From: Chitinophaga pinensis
GTDB lineage: Bacteria; Bacteroidota; Bacteroidia; NS11-12g; UBA955
Direction: 5' to 3'
Length of the DNA stretch: 64,000 bases
Assembly: GCA_945871905.1 (NCBI GenBank)
Contig: CAMBXL010000002.1
Coordinates: 62,001-126,000, forward strand
The translations under genes and the position numbers were made by a program. Positions 56,125 to 64,000 of the stretch are shown one piece after another (the first letter of the stretch is position 1; each line of letters opens with the position of its first letter). The notes under the pieces are model-generated. The model saw only the letters and a list, made by a program, of their open reading frames with translations, did not search any database and had not been told where the DNA came from.

Positions 56125-56946
56125 TTAGTATTGTTCGTTTGAATTTGGAAAATCTTTTGCTTTTACATCTGCAATATAGTGCTCAACACCACTTTTTATT
56201 TGGTCGTATAAATTAAGGTAACGGCGCATAAATCTTGGGGTAAAATCTTTATTTATTCCCAACATATCGTGCAGCACCAATACTTGACCATCTACATTAG
56301 CACCTGCACCAATTCCTATTACAGGAATTTTCAACATGTCTGTCACTTGGTGAGCCAATTCAGCAGGAATTTTCTCCAAAACTATAGCGAAGCAACCTGC
56401 ATCTTGAAGCAATTGTGCATCGCGAATGAGCTTATCGGCCTCTTCTTTTTCAACCGCTCTTACCGAATAAGTTCCAAACTTATAGATACTTTGAGGCGTT
56501 AATCCCAAATGACCCATTACAGGCACTCCGGCGCTTATTATTCTTTTAACAGACTCTATTACCTCTTCGCCACCTTCTAGTTTAATAGCATGGGCACCAC
56601 TTTCTTTCATTATTCTAATACTGCTCAAAAGGGCTTCTTTACTATTTCCTTGGTACGAACCGAAAGGCAAATCCACCACAACCAAAGCGCGTTTTACAGC
56701 ACGAATTACAGAAGATGCATGGTATATCATTTGATCGAGGGTAATAGGTAATGTTGTTTCGTGACCAGCCATTACGTTACTAGCACTGTCTCCAACCAAT
56801 ATCACATCAATATTGGCATCGTCCACTATTTTTGCCAAAGAGTAGTCATAAGCTGTTAACATACTTATTTTTTCACCCCTTTGTTTTAATTCTTCCAAAG
56901 TGTGTACCGTAACCCTTTTAATTGGTTTAGATGGCGTAAAAGACAT
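56125..56946 (-). CDS. panB: 3-methyl-2-oxobutanoate hydroxymethyltransferase
   Basis: PanB, 273 residues, makes ketopantoate for coenzyme A synthesis. It shows [37 protein letters not shown] with the metal-binding Asp, [10 protein letters not shown] and [20 protein letters not shown]. It sits 12 bases after dapA on the same strand; the rest of the pantothenate path is not here. Confidence 0.97.
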   Translation of the reverse strand: MSFTPSKPIKRVTVHTLEELKQRGEKISMLTAYDYSLAKIVDDANIDVILVGDSASNVMAGHETTLPITLDQMIYHASSVIRAVKRALVVVDLPFGSYQGNSKEALLSSIRIMKESGAHAIKLEGGEEVIESVKRIISAGVPVMGHLGLTPQSIYKFGTYSVRAVEKEEADKLIRDAQLLQDAGCFAIVLEKIPAELAHQVTDMLKIPVIGIGAGANVDGQVLVLHDMLGINKDFTPRFMRRYLNLYDQIKSGVEHYIADVKAKDFPNSNEQY

Positions 56947-56958
56947 ATTATTTATTTT

Positions 56959-57840
56959 CTATTTTATAGTTTTTAAAAGTTTTTCTCTAACAGAAACACT
57001 TACATCGCTAAGCGGCATTCTTACATCAACTCCACAGATATTTAAGGCTTCCAAAATCACTTTAATTCCCCCCGGACTTCCATCTGCAAAAATTAAATTC
57101 ATGGCATCTAAAAGTTCATAATGAAGTGGTAACGCAGCTTGTGTATTTCCTGCAAGAGACAATTTAACCATTTCACTGAATTTTTTCGGGAACGCATTGG
57201 CTATTACACTAATTACACCGTCCATTCCCATGGCAATAAAAGGCAATGTAAAAGCATCATCACCACTTATTACAGAAAAATTAGATGGTTTATGTTGGAT
57301 AATTTCCATGCATTGAGAAAAATTTCCACTCGCCTCTTTTGTTCCTAAAATATTGGGATGTTCTGCTAACTTTAAGGTAGTTTCTGTAGAAATATTACTT
57401 CCCGTTCTACCCGGAACGTTGTATAAAATAAGGGGTAAAGGCGATAAATCAGCTATGTGTTGGTAATGGTTATATATCCCGTTTTGATTTGGTTTATTGT
57501 AGTAAGGACTTACACTTAATACCGCCGAAAGTCCTTCAAAATTTTGTTTTTTAAACGATTCGGAAAGTGCCATTGTATCGTTACCCCCTAATCCTAAAAC
57601 CAAAGGTAATCGTCCATTGTTTACTTGTTTAACATGGTCAACTATTGCTTGTTTTTCTGTTGAACTAATGGTTGGACTTTCACCTGTAGTTCCTAAAATG
57701 ACTAAATAATTAGTACCATTATTGATTTGAAAATTTACCAGTTTAGTTAATCCTTCAAAATCAATTTCTTTATTTTTTAAAAAAGGCGTTACTAATGCGA
57801 CTCCTGTTCCTTTAAGTTGTTGTGATATGCTATGTGACAT
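56959..57840 (-). CDS. dapA: 4-hydroxy-tetrahydrodipicolinate synthase
   Basis: DapA, 293 residues, first committed step of diaminopimelate and lysine synthesis. It has GTTGESPT, the catalytic Tyr140 in LYNVPGRTG and the Schiff-base Lys168 in LGTKEASG. It is in a unit with the DUF6913-like gene upstream and panB downstream; diaminopimelate serves peptidoglycan. Confidence 0.97.
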   Translation of the reverse strand: MSHSISQQLKGTGVALVTPFLKNKEIDFEGLTKLVNFQINNGTNYLVILGTTGESPTISSTEKQAIVDHVKQVNNGRLPLVLGLGGNDTMALSESFKKQNFEGLSAVLSVSPYYNKPNQNGIYNHYQHIADLSPLPLILYNVPGRTGSNISTETTLKLAEHPNILGTKEASGNFSQCMEIIQHKPSNFSVISGDDAFTLPFIAMGMDGVISVIANAFPKKFSEMVKLSLAGNTQAALPLHYELLDAMNLIFADGSPGGIKVILEALNICGVDVRMPLSDVSVSVREKLLKTIK

Positions 57841-57848
57841 GGTTGTTT

Positions 57849-58367
57849 TTAAATAATTTTATTGAGACACTTCCCTATTTCTATCAAATAATTTTCGCAC
57901 AAATCTGCCCCATTTGGCTTAATGGAAATTTCATATAAATTGGTATTTTCATTATTAATATATGGCCCTATTCTGTACGAGGCCGAAGAATAAACTGCTA
58001 TGGTATCTAAATGCTGATTGGGTGTTAAACAAGCATTGATTAATAAATCGTACTTGATATTTAAAACCTCTTTTAATGCCTTAGTTTTAGGAACACCAAA
58101 GAGATTAAAATCACCTTTACATGTTAGTTGATACATGTCGTTTGACAGCATATCGGGTTTTAGTTTTGAGAGGGGATAAAACACCAAAAAAGTAACTTCT
58201 TTGTTTGTCTTAGTTAGCTCATGACCAAATGTTTTCAACTCATCTGTATCTGTTTTTGACTGATTGGCATCCCACATAATCAATATTTTTTTCACTTTAT
58301 CAAAAGGCATTACTTGTCTTTTGATAAGTTGATTCTTTGATTTTTTTATGAGTGCATTAAGTTTCAA
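57849..58367 (-). CDS. DUF6913-like protein
   Basis: Cytosolic protein of 172 residues that resembles the Bacteroidota family DUF6913, often found beside dapA. It has an amphipathic basic N-terminus, an alternating strand/helix core (VKKILIMWDANQSKTD, VTFLVFYPL, YDLLINACLTPNQHLDTIAV) and no catalytic motif I know. It is 8 bases before dapA and has a -7 box upstream. Function unknown. Confidence 0.72.
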   Translation of the reverse strand: MKLNALIKKSKNQLIKRQVMPFDKVKKILIMWDANQSKTDTDELKTFGHELTKTNKEVTFLVFYPLSKLKPDMLSNDMYQLTCKGDFNLFGVPKTKALKEVLNIKYDLLINACLTPNQHLDTIAVYSSASYRIGPYINNENTNLYEISIKPNGADLCENYLIEIGKCLNKII

Positions 58368-58390
58368 ATCTTTATAAGCAATTGATGTTT

Positions 58391-58398
58391 CAAATGTA
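58391..58398 (-). promoter_or_regulatory. -7 box (TACATTTG) of the DUF6913-dapA-panB unit
   Basis: TACATTTG on the minus strand, 23 bases before the ATG at 58367. A TTTG lies upstream, but the spacer is only about 16 bases. Confidence 0.5.
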
Positions 58399-58454
58399 AT
58401 AAAAAAATATTAATCAAAGACTTACTCTTTGTTACATAAATAGTACCGATACAA

Positions 58455-59804
58455 TTAGGCTAGTTTTATCAATCCAATTTCTGGTCGAATACCAATTCTA
58501 CCTGGATATCCAAGGTAGCCAAACCCTCTGTTTACATAAAGAAATTGTTCTCCTATTTGGTATAAACCTGCCCATTGTTTGTACATATATTTTACAGGAC
58601 TCCACTGAAAATTAGCGGTTTCTAATCCAAATTGTGCGCCGTGGGTATGTCCAGAAAAGGTTAACTGAATATCTTTGAATTTTTCAACGACTTGTGCATC
58701 CCAATGGCTTGGGTCGTGCGATAACAACAATTTTACAGGCACTTCCTCTGTACCCTTATAGGCCTCCGATAAATTACCATATTTAGGAAAACGACCTTTG
58801 ACACCATAGTTTTCTACGCCTATAACTGCTAGTTTTTCGCCTTTTATTTCCAATATTTCATTCTCATTTAAGAGCAATCGCCAACCCAACTCTTGATGTA
58901 CTTTTTTCAAACGCTCTAAATTATCGATTTGCAAAGGCGACATGTGCGATTTGTCAATTAGTTTACCTGCCATTGCTTTTTCATTATTTCGGTCGGGCCA
59001 TTGGTGATAGTCGCCATAATCGTGGTTCCCTAAAATGCTATAAACACCAAGTGGCGCTGAAATTTGCTTGAACAATTCTAAGTAATCATCCGACATTTCT
59101 TCGGTTAAACTATTTACCAAATCACCTGTAAAGAATATCACATCCGCTTTTTGATTAATCAATAATTCAATCCCTTTTTTTACGGCACTTTTATCCCAAA
59201 AACTACCCACATGAATGTCGCTAATGTGTCCAATCTTTAGCCCTTTCAATCCCTCCGGCAATCCGGGTAATGATACACTAACTTGGTGTAACTTGTAATC
59301 ATGTGCCCCTTTGATAATTCCATAAGACAGGCCGCTAAAGGTTAATGCGCCTATGCCTGCACTGATTTGAGAAATGAATTTTTTACGTGTAACAAGGAAC
59401 TTTGATTTCTCTAATTCACCTTCTTCTAAATCTTCAATTTCCTCTTTTTTAGGTTTAAAAAAACCAACTATTTTATGACCCAATCTATACAAATCCTCGA
59501 TTAATAGAGGAAAAATCATTACTATTTTGGCCATAAACATCCCAAAAAACAAACCTGTAGTTACTACAAAGAAAGTACGACTTAAATGCACAAAATAGCC
59601 GCCCATGGCTAATAAACCAAGGACGTAAAAACTTATACTTATGATCCAAAAAATTCTTCTTATCCATTTTTTGGCAGTATCACTCAAAGATTCAGTCAAT
59701 ACCTTTATAGCTTGATAAGCATACAAATCAAAGATGATAATAAAAACAATTGAAAAAAATATTCTAAGGGCCATTGGTATTAAACTTATTACAGATTTAA
59801 ACAT
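58455..59804 (-). CDS. Membrane-anchored metallophosphoesterase
   Basis: Protein of 449 residues: about four membrane helices (5-115), an acidic linker (about 125-137), a Tat-like or membrane segment near 150 and a calcineurin-like phosphoesterase domain (about 180-440). Motifs are GHISDIHVGSF, FTGDLVNS, LGNHDYGDY, LLSHDPSHWD and SGHTHGAQFG, all metal ligands present. The YaeI/YkuE type is the nearest group, acting on lipids or nucleotides in the envelope. It follows ctpA by 3 bases. Confidence 0.92.
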   Translation of the reverse strand: MFKSVISLIPMALRIFFSIVFIIIFDLYAYQAIKVLTESLSDTAKKWIRRIFWIISISFYVLGLLAMGGYFVHLSRTFFVVTTGLFFGMFMAKIVMIFPLLIEDLYRLGHKIVGFFKPKKEEIEDLEEGELEKSKFLVTRKKFISQISAGIGALTFSGLSYGIIKGAHDYKLHQVSVSLPGLPEGLKGLKIGHISDIHVGSFWDKSAVKKGIELLINQKADVIFFTGDLVNSLTEEMSDDYLELFKQISAPLGVYSILGNHDYGDYHQWPDRNNEKAMAGKLIDKSHMSPLQIDNLERLKKVHQELGWRLLLNENEILEIKGEKLAVIGVENYGVKGRFPKYGNLSEAYKGTEEVPVKLLLSHDPSHWDAQVVEKFKDIQLTFSGHTHGAQFGLETANFQWSPVKYMYKQWAGLYQIGEQFLYVNRGFGYLGYPGRIGIRPEIGLIKLA

Positions 59805-59807
59805 GAA

Positions 59808-61442
59808 TTAATAGTCAAATCTACGTGTATTTTTAGGCTTAATATTCAAGAGAGTGTTATATTTCTTTAAAACCTCTAAAGTTTTCGAGTAAACACCTTC
59901 TTGTTTGTTTGCCAATATATTTTTACCTGTTTCGCCGAAAACTCTAAAAGTTATTTCTAACAACAATGCATCTTCTATCATTTGCTCGTTTTTGGTACCC
60001 GTTTGATAATTAATAAAATGTTTATTTTTCTTTACTTGTTTCAACACTTGAATGATGTATTTGTTTGGTAATTTGTATTTATTAAAAAATGCTTGGGGCG
60101 AATTGTACTGCTCTTTTATCATTTTCAACTCTTGTTGCATTTTGTCTAACACAAACACTTTGAGTAAATTGGAATATTCTAAGTTTTGTATAAATCCACT
60201 TGTATAAATACTATCATTTTGGGTTGAAGTATAAACCAAATCGGGTCTAAGACCTCCGCCTGGAGTGAGCAATCGACCATTTTTAGAGAAAAACTCCTTT
60301 CGAGAGCTAGAATCTAAAATAGGATTTAATGTATCAGCCAATATATCTCTGTTAAAAATTTGCAATCTATATAACTCAGGTGATTGGTCATAATCCCTTT
60401 GGATACTTCTTCCGCTTGGGGTGTAATAGCGCGCTGTTGTTAAGCGTATAAGTGAACCATCGGACAATCTAAAAGGTTCCTGAACCAATCCCTTACCAAA
60501 TGAACGACTACCCATTAACACTGCCCTGTCATTGTCTTGTAATGCCCCTGCCAAAATTTCACTAGCCGAAGCAGTATTTTGATTGATTAACAGTACTAAT
60601 TTCCCTGAAATAAACCCTCCTTTTCCATTGGCAAAATATTCTTTTTTCAATCTTTTATACCCTTTTGTAAAAGTAATTAATGCGTCTTTTTCTAGAAATT
60701 CATTGGCAATAGCTACCGATTCTGACAGTAAGCCTCCCCCATTGTCTCTTAAGTCCAACAGCAACTCTTTCATTCCCTTTGCTTTTAACTCATTGAGTGC
60801 CACCATAAATTCTTGATGGGTTTGACTGCTGAATCTTTCTATTTTAATATACCCCAATGTTTCGTTCATCATGTAATATGATTTTGAACTATTCATGCTA
60901 ATGGGAGCTTTTTTAACATTGATATTGTATATCTGATGTGTGCTTTTTCGGTATAGACTAATTTGAATCTCCTTACTCAACAAAACAGCTCTCAAACTGT
61001 CTTCATTTGTTTCCTTAACAACATCTTTTTTATTGATTTTTAACAATCTATCACCCGGCAATATGCCACTTTTGTTAGCAGGACTGTTTTCTAAAACATC
61101 ATAAACGAACAACGTATCATTTGTTCTAAAATACTCTATACCCAAACCCTCATATTCTCCCTTTATTTGTCGTAATGAAATTTCACTTAATTGACTAGTA
61201 ATGTAGGTACTGTGTGGATCGAGTTGTGACAATAAAAACCTGATAGAGGCTTCTCTGATATATTCCCCATTTGAACTGTCCACATAGTCAGATTCAACAA
61301 TGTCTATTATTTGGGTAAACTTATCTTTTTCTACCTTTTTAATTTGAGCACCCCAAAGCACACCCACAGCTAAACATACAAAGATGAGAAGCGGTTGTAT
61401 TGATTGGTGATTGGTATTTTTAATTTGAGTAGGCTCAGACAT
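59808..61442 (-). CDS. ctpA: C-terminal processing peptidase (S41, CtpA family)
   Basis: Serine protease of 544 residues, exported through an N-terminal hydrophobic segment (about 17-32). A PDZ domain lies at about 90-175 (GEYEGLGIEYF, SGILPGDRLLKIN) and the S41 core at 195-340, with catalytic Ser292 in NTASASE and Lys317 in SFGKG, 25 residues apart as in the family. It degrades or trims envelope proteins. It lies between yicC and the phosphoesterase, with short gaps. Confidence 0.95.
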   Translation of the reverse strand: MSEPTQIKNTNHQSIQPLLIFVCLAVGVLWGAQIKKVEKDKFTQIIDIVESDYVDSSNGEYIREASIRFLLSQLDPHSTYITSQLSEISLRQIKGEYEGLGIEYFRTNDTLFVYDVLENSPANKSGILPGDRLLKINKKDVVKETNEDSLRAVLLSKEIQISLYRKSTHQIYNINVKKAPISMNSSKSYYMMNETLGYIKIERFSSQTHQEFMVALNELKAKGMKELLLDLRDNGGGLLSESVAIANEFLEKDALITFTKGYKRLKKEYFANGKGGFISGKLVLLINQNTASASEILAGALQDNDRAVLMGSRSFGKGLVQEPFRLSDGSLIRLTTARYYTPSGRSIQRDYDQSPELYRLQIFNRDILADTLNPILDSSSRKEFFSKNGRLLTPGGGLRPDLVYTSTQNDSIYTSGFIQNLEYSNLLKVFVLDKMQQELKMIKEQYNSPQAFFNKYKLPNKYIIQVLKQVKKNKHFINYQTGTKNEQMIEDALLLEITFRVFGETGKNILANKQEGVYSKTLEVLKKYNTLLNIKPKNTRRFDY

Positions 61443-61452
61443 TCTTTAAGAA

Positions 61453-62337
61453 TTACAATACATTGAGCAATTGTTCTTTAATCTTTTCGAGCTCTTCTTT
61501 CATTAAAATTACAGATTGTTGGATTGGAAAATAGTTGGCTTTACTCCCTATTGTATTTATTTCCCTCCCAATTTCTTGTGCTATAAAGTTCAATTTTTTT
61601 CCATTAGCTTCTTTTTCCAAGTTATCCTTAAAGAAAGACAAATGATGCGCTAAACGGCTTTTCTCTTCGGCAATATCATATTTTTCTAGGTAATAAATCA
61701 ATTCTTGTTCATACCTGTTTTTATCTATGTTCTTCTCTTCATTGTTTTCAATTAAAGATAACCATAATTTTTCTTTGACACCTTCTTTACGAGGACCTTC
61801 ATGAATGGCTATTTCTTCCAAATGTGAGGAAATAACAGACAAACAATCTAGCAAATACTGACTTATGAAAGCACCTTCCGTAATTCTAAATTCGTCAAAC
61901 TGCAAAAAGGCATTCTCAATATTTTCTTTAATTATTTTCCAATCTTCCTCAAACTTTTCAGACTCATCATATTTAAGTACCTCGGGCAACCCAATAACCG
62001 TATTAAAAATGGTATCGGTTGGCAAATTCAACGACTGAGCTAATGCCATTAATTTTTCTGAATATGATTTTGCTAAGGGCAAGTTAATACTCATAGAATC
62101 ATTAATCATTTCACTTTCTTTTCTCTCAGCAATTAAGTTAACAGAAACAGAACCTCTTCCAATTTTAGCTGTAAGCAATTGTCTTATTTCAATATCTTTG
62201 TCTTTAAAACTTTTAGGTAGCCTAATCGTTAGTTCCAAAAACTTATTATTTAAAGACTTTATTTCTGTTTTTATTCTCCAATTTTGGTTTTCAGTTTCTG
62301 AAATACCATAACCGGTCATGCTTTTGATTTGTGCCAT
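61453..62337 (-). CDS. yicC: YicC family endoribonuclease
   Basis: YicC-like protein of 294 residues. The N-terminal part has IKSMTGYGISETENQNW and EIKSLNNKFLELTIRLP, the C-terminal DUF1732 region has NFIAQEIGREINTIGSKAN. YicC-type proteins act as endoribonucleases. The usual neighbour gmk is about 48 kb away. Its start lies inside the end of the EamA gene (22-base overlap). Confidence 0.94.
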   Translation of the reverse strand: MAQIKSMTGYGISETENQNWRIKTEIKSLNNKFLELTIRLPKSFKDKDIEIRQLLTAKIGRGSVSVNLIAERKESEMINDSMSINLPLAKSYSEKLMALAQSLNLPTDTIFNTVIGLPEVLKYDESEKFEEDWKIIKENIENAFLQFDEFRITEGAFISQYLLDCLSVISSHLEEIAIHEGPRKEGVKEKLWLSLIENNEEKNIDKNRYEQELIYYLEKYDIAEEKSRLAHHLSFFKDNLEKEANGKKLNFIAQEIGREINTIGSKANYFPIQQSVILMKEELEKIKEQLLNVL

Positions 62338-63209
62338 TTTAATTTACTTGAGGTAATGTATACGCCTGCAAAAATCAACAAAGTTGACAATATTTTATGC
62401 ATCGTTAGGGTATCTTTTTGCAAAATAATTGCAATAATGGTTGCCAAAATAGGTTGTAAATAGATGTAAGCGCCCACCAGAGTAGGACCAGCCTTGTGTA
62501 TTGCCCAAGCGTTTAATAAATAGGTAATAAAGGTTGTAAAGACTATTACAAACACTATTTTCAATACTATCTCGGTAGACATGGCTGAAAAGTGCGCATT
62601 ACTGAGTTCCTGCCATCCAAAAGGAATTACCATTAATGAACCAATACTAAAGGTGTATTTTGAAACCGTCATCATATGGTATTCTTTTAACAAATCGCGC
62701 GCTAATACCAAATAGAAAGCGTAAGAAATGGCATTAAAGACAATTAAAATATCTCCTGTAACTGTATCAGACGAAAATTTAAATTGATTCCCCGACATGA
62801 GCCATAAACAGCCCAAACAAGCCAACAAAATTCCTAAAACTTGACTTACAACAACTGCTTGTTTATTGATAAAAACATTGAGTAAAAACACAAAGATGGG
62901 GGTTGCTAACATCAATACTGCGCCATTTATGGGGGTTGTAATTTCTAATCCCTTAAAAAACATTAACATATTGGCAGCTACACCAAATAAACTGCACAAT
63001 AAAAACCGACGACCGTGTTTTTTCCAATTTACTTTTTCATTTTTAAATGCCAATGAAGCAGTCCAAAATAACAAAGCGGCTCCTGTTACACGTAAAATAA
63101 TAAAACCAAACCCTTGAATATAGGTTGGCATAATGTCTTTTACTATACTAAATGTAAGCGCATAAATAAAAGAAACTGCAAAAAGTGCTATGTGGACTAG
63201 GGAATTGAT
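62316..63209 (-). CDS. EamA/DMT family transporter (unusual start)
   Basis: Ten-helix drug/metabolite transporter with two EamA domains. The first helix (HIALFAVSFIYALTFSIVKD) is encoded upstream of the first ATG (63131), in frame, but between that ATG and the stop at about 63218 there is no ATG, GTG or TTG. I extend to an ATC at 63209, which gives 297 residues, the family's normal length. Either a rare start codon is used, or the start was mutated and only a nine-helix protein of 271 residues from 63131 is made. Substrate unknown. Confidence 0.65.
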   Translation of the reverse strand: MNSLVHIALFAVSFIYALTFSIVKDIMPTYIQGFGFIILRVTGAALLFWTASLAFKNEKVNWKKHGRRFLLCSLFGVAANMLMFFKGLEITTPINGAVLMLATPIFVFLLNVFINKQAVVVSQVLGILLACLGCLWLMSGNQFKFSSDTVTGDILIVFNAISYAFYLVLARDLLKEYHMMTVSKYTFSIGSLMVIPFGWQELSNAHFSAMSTEIVLKIVFVIVFTTFITYLLNAWAIHKAGPTLVGAYIYLQPILATIIAIILQKDTLTMHKILSTLLIFAGVYITSSKLKWHKSKA

Positions 63210-63304
63210 AGTGAATAAAGTTTAGCTATAAAACAGTTTATTTTATTGGCGCGAAGTTCTGTCTTTTTTGAGAGTCCAAAAAATATAAAATGGCCTATTT
63301 TAAA

Positions 63305-63934
63305 TTAAATTTCCTTTAACGGAGAATCTGTTTTAGCATAAGACAATCGTGCTAATCTGTTCGTTTTATGATAAGAATCTAATCCTGAAACAGTCATTGA
63401 CCCTGCTTTTTCAATATCGACAAAACCATCCTCAAGGACATAATCACCCTGCATTATTACTTCTTTAATTTTGCCTATTACAAGCAATGTTTTGTTTAAC
63501 TCTATTTCCACCACTTGAACCAATTCACATGCAAACTTAATTGGGCTTTCCGTTACATATGGAGCAATTGATAGCGTTGAGTATTCTTCGGTTAATCCTA
63601 CTTCTTTAAATTCAGATTGATGCCTTAAGTATCTGGCTGATGTTTGGTGTGCTTGTTTATAAAAAGATTCATTGACATGGTTTACTGTAAAACAATTGGT
63701 TGCCAAAATATTTTCATAGGTATGTCTTTCTACAGAGGCAGGTCTTACCAAAATGGAACACAAAGGAGGATTTGCGCCTAAGTGCATTAGTGAATTAAAA
63801 ACTGCAAGATTGGTTTGTTTTTGCGTATTGGTAGTCCCTATTAAAACCAAACTTTTAAAACCACCCAAGGAATTAAAAAAGCTCGCTCTGTAGCGTTGCT
63901 CCATGGACAAAAAATCGTTTTCAGTAAATTGCAT
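63305..63934 (-). CDS. Flavin reductase-like (flavoredoxin) domain protein
   Basis: FMN-binding split-barrel protein of 209 residues of the flavin reductase/flavoredoxin group: LGGFKSLVLIGTTNTQKQTNL, NPPLCSILVRP, NCFTVNHV and a long C-terminal helix part. It may reduce flavin or serve as an electron carrier. Its ATG overlaps the stop of the SDR gene (TAATG), so they are coupled. The 170 bases downstream hold no clear terminator. Confidence 0.88.
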   Translation of the reverse strand: MQFTENDFLSMEQRYRASFFNSLGGFKSLVLIGTTNTQKQTNLAVFNSLMHLGANPPLCSILVRPASVERHTYENILATNCFTVNHVNESFYKQAHQTSARYLRHQSEFKEVGLTEEYSTLSIAPYVTESPIKFACELVQVVEIELNKTLLVIGKIKEVIMQGDYVLEDGFVDIEKAGSMTVSGLDSYHKTNRLARLSYAKTDSPLKEI

Positions 63935-64000
63935 TACATTTTAATTGAAGACATTCCTCCATCAACATGTATAATCTGTCCGGTAATCCATGCTGAGCTT
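63934..64000 (-). CDS. Short-chain dehydrogenase C-terminus (start outside window)
   Basis: Only the last 21 codons are in the window. They read WITGQIIHVDGGMS and end SIKM, the C-terminal signature of FabG-type SDR enzymes. The stop overlaps the start of the flavin reductase-like gene. Confidence 0.8.
   Translation of the reverse strand, partial: SSAWITGQIIHVDGGMSSIKM

Overview
The window is AT-rich chromosomal DNA from a member of the Bacteroidota. The evidence is: a type IX secretion system (T9SS) with SprE/PorW-like and PorZ proteins and several proteins ending in a T9SS sorting domain; the Bacteroidota promoter box TAnnTTTG in front of many genes; the order sprE, M23-like, bactofilin, ATP synthase, with atpD and atpC not following atpG; and Bacteroidota-typical families (DUF5522, DUF6913-like, UPF0365 flotillin, DUF3817). 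Carotenoid genes, pyruvate dehydrogenase and a CcmB heme exporter point to a pigmented, respiring cell. The genus cannot be named from the sequence.

Layout. 1-4.6 kb: a class A penicillin-binding protein (cut by the window edge) and the T9SS protein SprE. 4.7-11.7 kb: one long plus-strand operon of a degenerate M23 protein, bactofilin, AtpI-like, an unnamed membrane protein, then atpB-E-F-H-A-G, with a perfect terminator-like hairpin between atpE and atpF. 11.9-17.1 kb, minus strand: iron-sulfur protein, nadD, gmk, pnp, rpsO, rpmA, rplU. 17.2-23.8 kb, minus: a small exported protein, a 1229-residue PKD-repeat T9SS cargo, ribH, a TPR membrane protein, pdhA. 23.9-28.7 kb, plus: recF, dciA-like, cruF-like, peroxiredoxin, nfeD, floA, xth. 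28.7-35.3 kb is the accessory and decaying part: a truncated UDP-galactopyranose mutase start, an FAD protein plus glycosyltransferase pair, ccmB, a helical protein of unknown function, an orphan T9SS sorting-domain fragment, a saccharopine/alanine dehydrogenase-like enzyme, the tmRNA gene and a broken response-regulator receiver gene. 35.5-45.5 kb: OmpA-like lipoprotein, LolA-like/ABC exporter operon, DUF429, SDR, rnz, DUF3817, ligA, two envelope proteins. 45.6-55.3 kb: porZ-recO, aspS, nadK, ndk, ppx, a two-gene unit with a 58-residue Cys-rich DUF5522 protein, a YCF48-like T9SS cargo and an L,D-transpeptidase-like protein. 55.4-64 kb, minus: RDD protein, panB, dapA, DUF6913-like, metallophosphoesterase, ctpA, yicC, EamA transporter, flavin reductase and the end of an SDR gene.

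Much of the content serves the envelope: peptidoglycan synthesis and remodelling, cell-shape scaffold (bactofilin and M23-like), T9SS machinery and cargo, and surface polysaccharide. No CRISPR array, phage, transposase, tRNA or rRNA gene was seen. I found no clear new multi-gene system. The observations most worth checking are the hairpin inside the atp operon, the glf replacement, the near-leaderless promoter arrangement, the decayed receiver gene with a slippery A-run, and the DUF5522 unit.
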